64,000 nt of DNA from Arthrinium phaeospermum. Lineage: Eukaryota > Ascomycota > Sordariomycetes > Amphisphaeriales > Apiosporaceae. Within the stretch, counting starts at the first letter, position 1. Every line of letters begins with the position of its first letter. The stretch spans positions 1,302,001-1,366,000 of the forward strand of contig QYRS01000011.1 in the NCBI GenBank assembly GCA_006503535.1. Reading direction: 5' to 3'. The notes under the pieces were generated by a model that worked only from the letters and a program-made list of their open reading frames with translations, was not told the origin of the DNA and ran no database searches. The translations under genes were made by a program, and so were the position numbers. This document shows positions 49,464 through 62,344 of the stretch, piece by piece.

Positions 49464-51881
49464 ATGGCTCTCCAGTTCCTGTCCACTGTCGGCCTCTTGG
49501 CCTCCGGCGCTGCTGCTGCTGGTCATATCTTCCCGAGCTGCCAGACCGGTCTCCTCTCCGAAAACACCGTCTGCGATACCAAAGCCTCGGTGACGGACCG
49601 AGCCAAAGCCCTCGTGGCTGCCCTCAGCATCGAGGAGAAGATCGCGCTCACCGGCAGCACTTCTCCTGGCGTCCCGCGCCTCGGAATCCCTAGCTACGAA
49701 TGGTGGCGTAAGTTCTTTTTATCTCGCTTGCTCGATCCCCCAACACACACTAACGCAATTGGCCACAGAGGAGGCTCTTCACGGTGTTGCTTCGTCGCCC
49801 GGTGTAACCTTCAACAAGTCCGGCGACTACTCCTATGCCACCTCGTTCCCTCAGCCTATCCTGATGGGGGCGGCCTTTGACGACAACTTGATCAAGGCCG
49901 TCGCCACCGTGATCAGCACCGAGGCGCGCGCGTTCAACAACGCCAACCGGTCCGGATTGGACTACTGGACGCCCAACATCAACCCTTACAGGGACCCCCG
50001 CTGGGGACGCGGGCAGGAGACTCCCGGCGAGGACACATTCCACATCAAGTCTTACGTCAAGTCCCTCATTGAGGGTCTTCAAGGGAGTGATCCAGATTAT
50101 CTCAAGGTGGTGGCTACCTGCAAGGTGAGTAGACACGAGTGGTCTTTGAGCAAGAGACGGCGGAAAGAATGATTTCAGCTGACACTTACCTGTAGCACTT
50201 TGTCGGCTACGACATCGAGAATTGGAACGGCAACGAGCGATACGGGTTTGACGCCATCATCAACCCGCAGGAGCTGAGCGAGTACTACATGCAACCCTTC
50301 CAGACGTGCGCCCGTGATGCCAAGGTCGCCTCCATCATGTGCTCCTACAACGCCGTGAACGGAGTACCGACCTGTGCCGACTCGTACATCTTGCAGGACG
50401 TGCTGCGAGACCACTGGAACTGGACCGATGACGGCTTCTACGTCACCTCGGACTGCGACTCTATCCAGAACGTCTACTTGCCCCACAACTATACCGACAC
50501 ACGCGAGGAGGCTGCCGCATTGTCTCTAGTCGCTGGGACTGACCTTGACTGCGGTCAATACTACCAGACTCATTTGCCGGCCGCCTATAAGCAAGGACTC
50601 TTTGACGATGCCGCCATTGACCAGGCTCTGGTGCGTCTCTACTCTGCTCAGATCCGACTGGGCATGTTCGACCCCGCCGACAACCAGGCCTACCGCGCCC
50701 TCGCCTTCAGCGACGTCAACACCCCCGACTCTCAGGCACTCGCCCTCAAGGTCGCCGAGGAGGGCATCGTGCTCATCAAGAACGACGGCACCCTACCTCT
50801 CCAGACAAAGGGTCGCAACACGACTGTTGCCGTCATCGGCCCCTGGGCAAATGCAACGACCACCATGCAGGGCAACTACGCCGGCATCGCCCCCTACCTT
50901 CGCTCCCCTTACATGGCCGCCAAGGATCTGCCCGGTGTCAATGCCATATACGCCGGCGCGCCTGGTGACCCGACCACGGACGGCTACCCGGCCGCCATCA
51001 AAGCAGCAAAAGACGCGGATGTCATCATCTATGTCGACGGGTCCAACAGCGCCGAGGAGGAAGACCGCAACCTGATCCGCTGGTCTGGCGAGCGCCAGGA
51101 CATCATGACGCTGCTCGCGGGCTACGGCAAGCCCTTCATCCTGCTGCAAATGGGTGACCAGCTCGACGACACGCCCTTCCTCCACCACGAGAACGTCTCG
51201 GCCATTCTCTGGGCCGGCTTCCCCGGCCAGTCTGGCGGCGATGCCATCATGAACATCATCACGGGCAAAACGGCGCCGGCTGGTCGCCTGCCGGTGACGC
51301 AGTACCCAGCGCATTACGTCAACGACGTGCCCATGACCGACATGAACCTCCGGCCCAACGCGACGTCGGGCAACCCGGGCCGCACCTACATGTGGTACAA
51401 CCAACCGGCCGTGGATTTCGGTTTCGGCATGCACTACACCAACTTCACCATCTCGTTCGCCGACGACGACGCCACCGCCTCGTGGGACATCCAATCGCTG
51501 ACAAAGGACTGCACCGAGGCCTACAAGGACCTCTGCGCGTTCCAGAGCGTGGGCGTCTCGGTGCAGAACGAGGGCTCGGTCACATCCGACTTCGTCACGC
51601 TCGGCTTCGTGGCAGGCGAGCACGGCCCGGCGCCCCACCCCATCAAGCAGCTCGTCGCGTACGAGCGCCTCTTCGCGGTCGAGGCCGGCGCCACCGCCAC
51701 GGCGCATTTAAACCTCACCCTCGGCAGCCTCGCGCGCCATGACGATAAGGGCAACCTGGTGCTCTACCCGGGCGACTACAGTCTGCTCGTCGACGTGCCG
51801 ACGCAGGCCATGTGGAACTTCACCTTGACGGGCGACGAGGCCACGTTGGAAGAGTGGCCGCAAGCTCCTGCTCGGCAGTGA
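49464..51881 (+). CDS. Secreted GH3 beta-xylosidase (XlnD/Bxl1-like)
   Basis: Releases xylose from xylo-oligosaccharides outside the cell. Exons 49464-49707, 49769-50124 and 50196-51881 (phases 1 and 0) give 761 residues. The signal peptide is MALQFLSTVGLLASGAAAAG. Exon 1 ends YEWW and splices to QEALHGV, a hallmark of the family. DPRWGRGQETPGED follows, then the nucleophile Asp286 in YVTSDCDS. The second domain carries AEEEDRNLIRW, where the acid/base Glu is expected, and the protein ends with a fibronectin-III-like domain. TDLDCG in the linker favours xylosidase over beta-glucosidase. Several N-glycosylation sites are visible (NWT, NYT, NAT). Exact paralogue and side activity (arabinofuranosidase) are not decided. 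Confidence 0.95.
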
Positions 51882-53794
51882 GTCGGCATGTGTGGGGAAA
51901 AGAGTGAGGGGGCGATAGAGTGGGTTTGGGAGGAGAGGGTCAGAGTAAATGATAATGACTATATGGGCCGCCGTTCGGTTCTCGTATATAAATATTGTAA
52001 TGAATGAAATGACGTCTATTCACTATGTGCTCCCCGCCTGCTATCGGATGCACCGTGTGCGTTGCGGTGTACCACTCACTCACTCGGCTCGGGCAGAGAG
52101 GGATCGCTCGCATCCGTTCAAGTCGCTCACCTTTTTCTCTCTGTCGGGAGCAGAGCAGTCAGTCAGAGATCTTCCGTCGAGTGGGTGCCCACGATCGACG
52201 ATCAGTTTCTGTTGTATCTGGTAACAACGCAAAGTTGCATTAACCGCTCCGTGCATTGTCGGATTGAATGCTGCTACCCCAATTGTCGTAAGTTGGTTGG
52301 GAGACATTTGCATGCGCTATATCCATATGTTGCATGGAGGGGGTTTCTGCACACGATCTCCAGGTCGAATTGGGAAGCTGGTTTCGCTCCTTGAATCCGA
52401 ATTCTGATGTTGAGCCCGATTTTTCGACGTTGCGCTGACAGCCTTCATCATGTTGAATCATACGTGTGATCGCGTCTCGTCTCGTCTCGCCCGGCTGCTG
52501 GGTGGCAGAATGGATGGCTGGGTTGGTTCCATTTGGATTTTGGCCACTACGCGACGATACCGGCGCGCTCCGACCCGCCAAGCGTAGGCGGCTCAATGGT
52601 CGGCTGTCAACGACACGGATACGTATCGGTCGGTTCTTCCTCTTCACTTTGCCCCTGTTTGTTGCGCGATTAGTCCTGTGGTGAGATCAGCAAATGCTCA
52701 AAAGGCAACATGATGTGTTTTGGAATGCTGTGAATTCGCGAGAAACGCCAACTTGCACTCGGTCGCGATACTAAGTCATTGATAAGACCTGCGACGCTGC
52801 GACGACGGAGGCTAGTCACGTTAGGTTGCTGGGTTGAAACCCACCGGGGCCATTTTTTCGATCCTCTCGCAACTTTGTCGTCCCCACGCAGATAAGCAGT
52901 AACCCAGTAAGCGGGAATAAGAGACAGCTTCAGGTGTCCATTGCGGCGAAACCTGTTTGTCAAGCGCAATGCCCTGATTCGCCAATTCCAGGGCCATCTC
53001 TTGCGGATCGCGCCGGTTCAAGCGCAAGCAAAAGCTTTTCGGTGGATACCAACGGCTTCTTTCTGCTCATGTCCTTTTCTGAGCCTCTGAGCCCAGCCCA
53101 GAACCCGGCGAGCCAAGCCAGCCTGCAAATAGAGCAAGCCGAGACGACGGCGTCACCGTATCCATCTCTAGCCATCTCGCCATCCATTGGCCTGCCCTGA
53201 CTAAAAGGGAAGAGGCTACAGGAAGTGGCCTCCATAAAAATTCATAACAGACTTGCAGGGCCATAGTCAAATGATTTTTTCCCTCTTCCCTCCATACTGC
53301 CCTCCTTTCCCCATGCTTGTTCGGGTTCCTGCCCGGTGGTGCGTGCGATGCAAATTTTCGTGAAGTTATGGAGCCACCCACCCGAGGAGCGTCTTTTCCT
53401 CTGCCATGGTCGGTAAGGGCTGCTCTATTCGGCCTGGATCTGGCAACTGGGTCTGGGGGACCACCGAGTAAAGCGAGCAGCTAGCCATGACTCTACCGAA
53501 CATCGCACGGTTTCTATCTCTTTAATAAAAACCCATGGTCGCATTTGCTTCTCTTTTCCCCCCTTATTCTCGTTCTTGCTCTCTGTCTTTGGCTCTTCTC
53601 TCGTAATAGATATCGGTTTAGCAAGCATAAAGGTACCAACAAGGGACACAGTACCTCGCCCCCCCTGCTCTGGTTCCTTTTAGCACCGCCAAAACCTTAA
53701 CCACCTTGACGGCCCACTGGTTGTTCGCGTGTGAGAAGGAGCAGTTTCCGCCCTCGAATCTTCTTCTTCCCTCCTCCTCCTTTTCGAGTTTGAC
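51882..53794. other. Intergenic: xylosidase 3' flank and permease promoter
   Basis: 1.9 kb without a supportable gene. 53500-53640 is CT-rich with TTTAATAAAAAC near 53520, the likely permease core promoter. A short perfect hairpin (TGGGTT/AACCCA) sits near 52829. Confidence 0.45.
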
Positions 53795-55363
53795 ATGGCT
53801 ATGATGGCTAGCGAAAAGGACTCGGCGAACAAGGACGCCGAAGTCAAGATCCCCCACCATGAAAACACAAACTCGCTCAGCGGCTCCGGCAAGGACGTCG
53901 AGGCTGGCGGCGCCGAGCTCAAGCGCGGCCTGCAGGCCCATCATCTGCAGTTCCTCGCCATCGGCGGCACTATAGGCACGGGTCTGTTCCTGGGAAGCGG
54001 CAAGGCCATCAACACGGCCGGGCCCGTCAGCACCCTCATCGCCTTCATCTTCGTCGGTTCCATCGTCTTCTCCGTCATGACGAGCCTGGGCGAGATGGCC
54101 TCCTTCATCCCCGTACCCGGCTCCTTCACCGTCTACGCCTCGCGCTTCGTGGACCCCTCGCTCGGCTTCGCGATGGGCTGGATCTACTGGTTCAGCTGGT
54201 CCATCACTTTTGCTCTCGAGTTGACCGCCGCCGGCCTCATCATCCAGTACTGGGACGCCAGCCTCAGTATCGCCATCTTCATCACCATCTTCTGGGTCGT
54301 CTTCACCGCCGTTAACTTCCTGCCCATCCGCTGGTATGGCGAGTTCGAAATGTGGTTTTCTAGCATCAAGGTTGTGACCATCGTCGGCTTCATCATCTTT
54401 GCCATCTGCATCAATGCCGGTGCCGGTGATCAGGGGTACATTGGCTTCCACAACTGGGTTCACCCGGGCCCCTGTGCCGCGTACCTTGTGCCGGGCGCCA
54501 CCGGAAAGTTTGTCGGGTTCTGGTCTGTCTTGGTCACCGCTGGATTCAGCTACCAGGGTGCCGAGCTCGTCGGTGTCGGTGCCGGTGAGACGGCCGACCC
54601 CGCCAAGGCCGTTCCCTCGGCCATCCGCTGGACCTTCTGGGGCATTCTGTCGCTCTTTGTCTCGACCATCTTCTTCATCGGTCTCCTCGTGCCCTCCGAC
54701 AACCCGGAACTGAACCTCGGCAAGACCGACGCCTCCGCGTCCCCCCTCGTCATTGCCGCCAAGCTGGCGGGCGTCAAAGTCCTTCCCGACATCATCAACG
54801 CGGTTCTCTTGACGGCCGTGCTCTCCGCCGCTAACTCCAACGTGTACTCTGGTAGCCGTATCCTCGTTGCCCTGACCAACGAGGGCCACGCGCCTGCCTT
54901 CGTCCGCCGCACCAACAAGATCGGCACGCCCTACGTCGCCGTGGGCATCACCTCGGCTATCGGTCTCCTCGCCTACATGAACCTCTCCCAGAGCGGAGGC
55001 GACGTCTTCAACTGGCTGCTCAACATTACCGCCATCGCCGGCTTCATCACCTGGTCCTGCATCTGCATCTGCCACTTGCGCTTCATGAAGGCCCTCGCGT
55101 TCAAGGGGACGTCGCGCAGCATCCTGCCGTACCGGGCGCCTCTGCAGCCGTACCTGACGTGGTTCGGCCTGTTCTTCTGCGTGCTCATCCTGATAACAAA
55201 CGGCTTCACCGCCTTTATCAACGAGTGGAGCACCAGCGACTTCTTCGCGGCGTACGTCAGTCTGATCCTGTTCGTCGTCTTGTACGTGGGCCACAAGCTC
55301 ATAAAGCGAACCAAGCCCGTGAAGCTGGCAGACGTCGACATCATGTCGGGGCGGGTGCAATGA
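53795..55363 (+). CDS. Amino-acid permease (AAT/YAT family, APC superfamily)
   Basis: A proton-coupled plasma-membrane amino-acid transporter, one exon, 522 residues. The N-terminal cytosolic tail contains GAELKRGLQAHHLQFLAIGG, the entry to helix 1, then TIGTGLFLGSG, the unwound substrate-binding loop of APC transporters. About twelve hydrophobic helices follow, including SAANSNVYSGSR and the family phrase ILPYRAPLQPY before the last helices. The length fits (500-560). Substrate range (general, basic or neutral) cannot be set from sequence alone. The ATG at 53795 follows a CT-rich leader. A 599-codon open frame on the other strand is a composition shadow. Confidence 0.95.
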   Translation: MAMMASEKDSANKDAEVKIPHHENTNSLSGSGKDVEAGGAELKRGLQAHHLQFLAIGGTIGTGLFLGSGKAINTAGPVSTLIAFIFVGSIVFSVMTSLGEMASFIPVPGSFTVYASRFVDPSLGFAMGWIYWFSWSITFALELTAAGLIIQYWDASLSIAIFITIFWVVFTAVNFLPIRWYGEFEMWFSSIKVVTIVGFIIFAICINAGAGDQGYIGFHNWVHPGPCAAYLVPGATGKFVGFWSVLVTAGFSYQGAELVGVGAGETADPAKAVPSAIRWTFWGILSLFVSTIFFIGLLVPSDNPELNLGKTDASASPLVIAAKLAGVKVLPDIINAVLLTAVLSAANSNVYSGSRILVALTNEGHAPAFVRRTNKIGTPYVAVGITSAIGLLAYMNLSQSGGDVFNWLLNITAIAGFITWSCICICHLRFMKALAFKGTSRSILPYRAPLQPYLTWFGLFFCVLILITNGFTAFINEWSTSDFFAAYVSLILFVVLYVGHKLIKRTKPVKLADVDIMSGRVQ

Positions 55364-56080
55364 GAATGCATGTAAGAGTAGTAGCCAAGCGATTTTAATG
55401 TGTAATTGAAGAAACAAGCCAAAAACTCCATGGGATCCCTTTTGCTAAAACGGTGCATGCTGCGTAGCGTGGCGTGATGTGTTTGCTTGTTTACCTAATA
55501 CTTCGGCTTCAATTGTTGGTCTGGTCCACTTGCAACGATCACTGGTCACTGGTAGCACCTTCCGCTATGTACCAACATGTTAGCAGGCATAAGCTCTGAC
55601 ACTGCCGGGGGCATCGACTGGCCCCAGACTCAATATTTGGAAGCAACCACATCTGACGTGATGTGCCGGAATGCTCCTGCACTTGGATCCTTTCACCGCA
55701 TGTACCAATTGTGATACAACTGTACACTGGAATAAACACTTCCCGAATTATTAAGCGTTGGTTGACACTGGAATCAACGGTTATTCAGCGTTGACTTGGT
55801 GTCGAATAGTAGTATGAGGATTGCTACAATGTCGGCGCACGAGCATATTTCATCCAGACCGTTCAGTCAGCCTCCTATCCAGGCTCGTGGACATCACTTA
55901 GCTTGCCAGCATACTCAATATTGGGGTTTTCTTCTATTCTCTATGTCTGTTGCATCTCTCAAGCAAGTTCCACTAGGAGGGCTTGGCAACCAGAATACCA
56001 ACATGTATCCTGGCCAAGCCACGCAATCTCATCTCATGTCCAAATTCTCAAGGACTACTATCCTACATCAAAAGCCAGCC
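55364..56080. other. Intergenic between convergent genes
   Basis: 3' flanks of the permease (plus) and the DUF3638-type gene (minus). Short plus-strand frames here run into the exon opposite and have no features. Confidence 0.5.
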
Positions 56081-59000
56081 TCAATTGTCATCAAACTCTT
56101 CCTCGGAACTCGCATCGTCTGTATCCTCGCTATCGTCCACGTCAGAAGCGGAGACTTCGCTATCGATGGGACTTGCCCGCGGCGAAGATTCAACGGTGGC
56201 CTCGGAGAAGAAGGCATGATCCTTCGTCAGCTGTCGACCTTGGCACAGATATCCCATTGGGGTGTATAGGACATCCTGGCCACGTCGTCGGAATGACAGC
56301 CAGTCCAAAAGGAAACCTCGTGGATTCTTGGCCACGAGTTTTCCAGCTTTATGCTTGCCATCGTTTTCTGTGCTGTCATCCCGCAGCTGCTTGTCGATCG
56401 TCAACCAGGACTCGAAGTCCAAGTAAAGACGCCCTGCGAATATTCCCACTTCCAAAGGCAACCAGGTAGGGAATTTGTACCCGGCAGGGAGACTCGGAAT
56501 GGTATAGAAAGTCATCTGTCCCAACGTTTCCATAGCCTTGGTGACAGGCGCTGCGTAGGTAACTAAGTACACCCGAGGGTGTACTTTTCCTCTGAGAAGG
56601 TCGACCAGTCTTTCCGCTTCCTCGCGAATGATGACAACACCGGTCTCGCTAAGTCTGCTCCAGAGAATCCACTCGACCGGACGCTGTAGTAAGCATGTTA
56701 GTATATTACTGGTAGTTGTATGGGTACAATAAAAATACAATTGTGTCACTTACCATGAAGCTGTCATTCCGTCGACCCTGCTTGAGGTTGATTGTCCGTT
56801 CGAATTCGGAAGAGGCAAAGAGATTTGTGGAGGGTCGAGCTGCGATGTGCTTTGCTCCAATATCCGTGTCGCCTGCTACAGTAACGACATGCCTGAATGG
56901 ATGTCTGGGGCCCAGTTCTCCGGTTTCAACAAATCCATGGAGTTGTTTGTGAAGACCAGGGAACACAAGCGCTTCGTGTTTCACTGGCTTGCGGACGTCA
57001 CGGATCTCTTCAACCTGGAACTCCACCTCTCTCTCCTGTTCAACCTCGCCCAGGACTTCCAGGTCGCTATCAGCATTGGCTGATGTGCATTTCGTGAGCA
57101 AAAGTTTGGAGAAGTCCTCCAACTTCTTTGAAGACATTTCGCTGGCGGCTTCCCCAGAACGTGTTGCAGACTGGGCACCCACGGAAGGCCGAGTGCCATA
57201 CATCCTTTGAAGTGTCTGGCGTTCGGGCTGCTCTAAAACCTTGAGATACTCAGTCTTCTGGTTGGCATTTCTTAGGAAGTCAGCGTTGATATGAGCAGCA
57301 TTCGTACGGCGACAGTAGTCCTGCCCTTGGGCGAAGAAGAGACCCTGAAGCTGCTCGTTGGTGCTACAGGTTTGTTCAAGCAGCCAATAAATGACGTCAG
57401 CTGAATCAACAGTGTGCCAGTTACGCTTTTTGCAAACGTCGGCAATACTGAGGTGCACCTCTGGAGGCGCAACAAACATGATCGATTGGGTCGTCTTCAA
57501 CTGCCGTAAGCGCATCGCGGCTACATTTGCTGTCAGAAATTGATATCACATAGAGAAGCCGAGTTGTACTTACCTTGCACTGTATGATCCTTTGTTTGAA
57601 AAAGCGCCAATGTCACAGCACCTTTGGCTGATGGCGGGAACTTCATGTCCGTTCCTCTTGTATGAGCCTGGTCGAGATATACAACACAGTCTTCTAGGTT
57701 GTCTGCAAACGGTGTTGCCAGAAGCGGCGCCTCCAATTTCCGGCTTCCTCGATACTTCACCCAAGCTCTGTTGTCGTTTCTGAAATAAACAGCAGCTTTG
57801 GCTTGCGTATCGATTCTGAGCCACTGCTCTACAACTGTTCCATTATCCATATCCAGGATATAGGCCCCTGCATCAATCAGGATCCTGATCCCTTTGCGAT
57901 GGATCTCCTCCAGCAGTTGCTGCTCTGACCATGGCTCATTGGTACGTGTGTGCATTGCCGGGACATAGCTTCTGTTTCTTAAACGTAGTAGATAGGTCAA
58001 TACCTCGGCGTTCGTGTGATGTAGCCCTGGGAGGTCCTTCTGGTGAATGTTGAATGGAAGCATCGATTTGTTGTCGTTCGTGCCACTGAAGCCGGTTGTT
58101 CTGTTGACTTGGCCGTGGTCGTTGGGGGAGAATTGTGGGAGGTCCCATCCGGATGCCTGAAGCTTAACCGAGAACTGTTTCGCATGAACAGGAAACACAA
58201 ATTTGTTCATGTAATGATTCAGCACGCTTTTGTTGCGACTTACCCGCTGCCATAGCTCTCGCATTTGCTTCTGGTCTTCCAGATTGATGCTTTTGACATT
58301 TTGGAGCGTTTCTGGGATTTCATGACAACCTCCTGTCCACCGATCGAACTCGGCAACAGGGTCGTCCGAGTCTAAAACCATACGAAGGCCCTGTATCATT
58401 TGCGCCAAACTTAGTCCGGTGTAGTAGTAGGACAGACAGGTAAGAATAATTGCTGCGTCAGGATGACCAAACTCAGCCTGTGGGTGTGGGACGCCTTTGG
58501 CCTCAAAAGGAACTGCGATAGGATCTCTGGATTCATGCAGACCATACTGCACATTCCATCTCTTCTTTAGGCAAGTAATCAGTATGTTGCTGTTTAGAAG
58601 ACCTCGCAGAAGATGAAGACACTTGAAAGCCACCTCGGGCTCGGTGAAGCGCCGAGATAATTTCTTGATGCGGTTCGTGTTGAAATCTGTGCTCGTCAAA
58701 GTATCCGCAACATCCGAGTAAGATTCCGGACCATCAGGGCTCGAATACCGTAGATTAAGTAGCTTCCCTTCCGCGACGTCCTGAATTAACAGTCCCGTCA
58801 GACAAGCTTCAGCCTGGGCGTTGAGAAAATGCGACATAGGATAAGCGTTGCCTCGCTTGATGATGGTAATACCCTTTGGGTGCATGCGCTTTATATCTGC
58901 CAAGTGCTCCTCCACGATGGCGAGTATGTTCTGGGCCACTAGCCATCGATGTGGGTGGCCATCCAGTGATTCTTGGGCGCCACTGGGGTATATCAACTGA

Positions 59001-61586
59001 GTCTTGACGGCCAATGTGAAGTCAGACTCGTCCAGCACATCACGGCAGGACCTTGTCATCCAATCCTGCAAACCAATCATTCTCGATGCTGCCGTAGAGT
59101 TTCCATCTCTCAGTTGCTGCAAACCGCTCAATTTGAAAGAAAGCACAGTCTCAGGAGTAGTGACCATGACGCCCCGTGAAAGCATCAGTTTTCTGTGGAG
59201 CTCTTCGTATGAAGTGATCATTTTTGATGAAGTTGGGGTGCGTCGAGAGAAAGGTATGTGCATGATCGGTCGGTTCACTAACACTCCAATCCTTGACTGC
59301 AAGATCTGAGCTGTTTGTAGCAACAGCGCTTTCGGGATGATCAGGCGTGCCAAACGGGTCTTATTTGCGAGAACAATCGCTGCCATCGGTAAGATTACTG
59401 ATGTTTTTCCTGTGATAGATATCAGTAAGCCTGTCCATGTTTGTTCAAAAAGCAACATACCTCTGCCCATATTCAACTGCAAAACGTGGTTGGATGACGA
59501 CTCTTCTGCCACAATCGCATTAGCAACGTCCACTTGTTCTTGTCGGATGAGAATATCTCCGTCAATCTCTAAGAGTAACCATTCAGGTACTTCCGACGGC
59601 GTCCAGTTTTGATGTCCGACATTTGAGTATTCCTCCATCAACTTATCAGGTCGTTGTCGTGCCGCAGCATCCAGCATTCGGTAGTGCTTCTGGAGAACAG
59701 TTATGCTTATCCCAAATCCCACAATAGCTTCTCTCATACTGTGGCTCAACGCATCAATCGTTGTTGAACGCAACTGCTCTAGAACTGTGACCGGGCTCAT
59801 GCAAGGCCACAACGTAGTTAGCCGCAGCCATTCGAACCGACCATCACTTTCTGCACATGATTGACGGATGGTTTGTAGGATAGCTTTGACACGCACAGAA
59901 GTGTCCTGTACGACTATCTCGATTTCGGCTGGGTCCTTGGGCATAAGATTCGGGGTTCGATGAATCAGGTCTGGCTTATTTTTGTAAGCCTCGAGGCTGC
60001 GGCTCAGGTCGCTCCCGTATGTTTTCCGGGCAGGATCATTGCTGTTCTGGATAAATCGGCGAATGATCATTGATAGTTCTTGCATTTCAGCAGTCTCCCC
60101 AGAACTTACACCTTCATGCAATGGAGTACCCAAGTCTTCAACATGAGTTATATCGGGGCCACTGTTAGCCAGAAGCTCCAGCAAACCCGGTACCACCGGG
60201 TGACTTTGCTTCCATGACCTAACAAGATCCCGGTTGGTCCACCGCATGGGTTTTGCGTGTGCCCGTTCCCCTCTGAAGCAACCAAGAGTCGCCTGAACAG
60301 CATCAACGTATCTCGACAACTCCAAATTTTGGTATGCGCGCTGCCACGTCGCTTTCACTGAATCAAAAGAAGAATCGAGGTTGATCTCGCTCGTATGAAA
60401 GAGGTATGGAGACGGTGATTCTGCTGGCCACTGTGCTAGCATATTCCGTGCAATCTCCTGGCATTGAAGCTCTTGTCTGTCCTCGTGTTCTTTTCGTCTC
60501 CTTGCTCGTTGACCCATACGTAACCTGGGGTTCTCGACGAATTGAGGATACGCCGAAGATAGAACCTGTACAAGTTCGTCCTCGCTTGGCTGGATCTCGT
60601 TCTTCCCAATATTGAAAGACGATCCGACGGGCGTTGGTATCTTTCTCAATTCATCGATGCATCCGATGGCAGCAAAGACTTTGATGATATCCATATCCGG
60701 CTTTTCCGAGAAAGCTAGCATAGACAAACGGAAAATGGTCTTGAAGCGTTCTGACTGCCCTGTGCGCTTACAGAACTGTACATGAGAGCCCCAATTTTGG
60801 CTCACATGATCTTCGACCAAGCTCTCTAACGTGACCGAGTTGTCCGATTCGACTTGGCCGAAGCCGCCGATCAGACCCCAAGCAGTCATGATCGGTTTGA
60901 TTGGTGATACATCGATACGGATTTGTGAACCCCAGCAAATGCTCGCTATCTTATGGGCATTCACTGCTCGGGATGATACAACGCGATCTCGCGGCTCATA
61001 GATATCATCTCGTCCCTTCTCAAGGCATTTAGTGACATCGTTCGCCCGGGCATATCTGGTTGCCTGGACCTCGCCACGTCTTCTGAGATGAGTCTCGCGT
61101 TTTGGCAGAAAACCAGAATTGTGTGGATCTTGGAGTGAAAACTCGATGAGCTGTTTCGATCCTGAAAGTATGCTGCATACTGCATCATCAAAACAGTCGT
61201 GCTGGGCATTTGGTGACAAGCTAGACTTCCATACAACTCCCTGGAGATTCTTTTTATCCTTTGGGTAGTATTCTCGAGTTGGGCAAAGTTCTGCCAGACC
61301 TTGTAGAAGACTTATGCTCTTTGAATCCAGAGGCTGCCAAGGCTGGCATTGCCCACTATCGAGGATGGCGAAAGCCTCCTCGGTTCCAGTTCTCCCTGTG
61401 AGACGATCGGGAATCACGAACGAGGTAAGGGCATGAAGGTGTGCTTTGAACAGCAAAAGTCGTGGTTCTGGGGCACACGACAAGCGACCAAGCACTTTGT
61501 CGACAGAAAACCTGTAATAGTCGTTACTGGTCCCTGCTCTGACTTCTGTGTGCATGCCAAGGCGACGCGATTCTAGCTGCCCGTTG

Positions 61587-61594
61587 GGTGTGAT
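61587..61594. repeat. Target-site duplication, left copy
   Basis: GGTGTGAT, directly abutting the left terminus of the hAT-like element. Confidence 0.93.
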
Positions 61595-62336
61595 CAGTGT
61601 TGTCAAACAACCAACCAACCAACCAGCGTACCGCTGGTTGGTTGGTACCACCCCTGCAGCCGATTCGGCGATGGTTGGTTGGTAAAACGGTTGATCAAAA
61701 GGGCGTTGGTTGGTTGAGGGTTGGTTGGTTCGTATCTCGTGATGTTTTTTGGTGTTGTGGTCCGTGCGGAGGCGTTATTTTCGACGGCAACGCCGACGAG
61801 GCTCTTTTTTCGAGGGAGATGCCGGCGATGCTCTGTTTTCGAGGGTGATGCCGGCGAAGCCGGCGAAGCCAAATTTGACCATGGTATATGGTGATGAATG
61901 GTGATGTGTGGTGATATGTGGTGATGTATGGTGAAGGGTGGTGATGTAGTATGGTGGTGATGAGCCGGAGGATGGCTCGAAGGATGGCTCGGGGGATGGA
62001 GCTCGAAGCCCCGAGGCTAAGTCCGAAAAGGCTAGACAGGCCCATATTATAAGGTTATCGATAAGTCTATCGATAAGAGCTCCGGAACAACAATATCCCG
62101 TCGGACCGGCCTCCAGCTCCATGGGACCGGCCCTCAACACCATGAGAATATCGTGAGATCGGGGATATTCCGGCTTCAACTCAACCATATCAACCATATC
62201 AACCGGTTGGCAACCAAACGGGCTTCATGGTTGATTGACAGCATTTTCCAGCAGGCCGCGGTTGGTTTATCAATATGAGGGTGCTGGTTGGTTGGTCAAA
62301 ATATTGGTTGAAATGGTTGGTTGTTTGACAACACTG
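61595..62336. mobile_element. Non-autonomous hAT-like DNA transposon (MITE), 742 bp
   Basis: Terminal inverted repeats begin CAGTGTTGTCAAACAACC and are identical for about 23 bases at the two ends. The element is flanked by 8-bp direct repeats, the target-site length of hAT elements, and CAGTG is a typical hAT terminus. Many GGTTGG/CCAACC motifs lie just inside both ends, like hAT subterminal transposase-binding repeats. The middle has tandem GGTGATG-type units (about 61890-61960) and CGAGGG.GATGCCGGCGA-type units (about 61815-61870). No transposase is encoded, so it would move only with a helper element. It lies in an exon of the DUF3638-type gene. Confidence 0.93.
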
Positions 62337-62344
62337 GGTGTGAT
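62337..62344. repeat. Target-site duplication, right copy
   Basis: GGTGTGAT, identical to the left copy and directly abutting the right terminus. Two perfect copies suggest a recent insertion. Confidence 0.93.

Noticed and set aside
50793..51707. 304-codon minus-strand frame within the beta-xylosidase
   Set aside because: Shadow of the GH3 exon; no independent features.
53618..55417. 599-codon open frame on the minus strand opposite the amino-acid permease
   Set aside because: It mirrors the permease coding sequence, is Asp/Glu/Gly-rich without domains, and arises from GC-rich third positions of the real gene.
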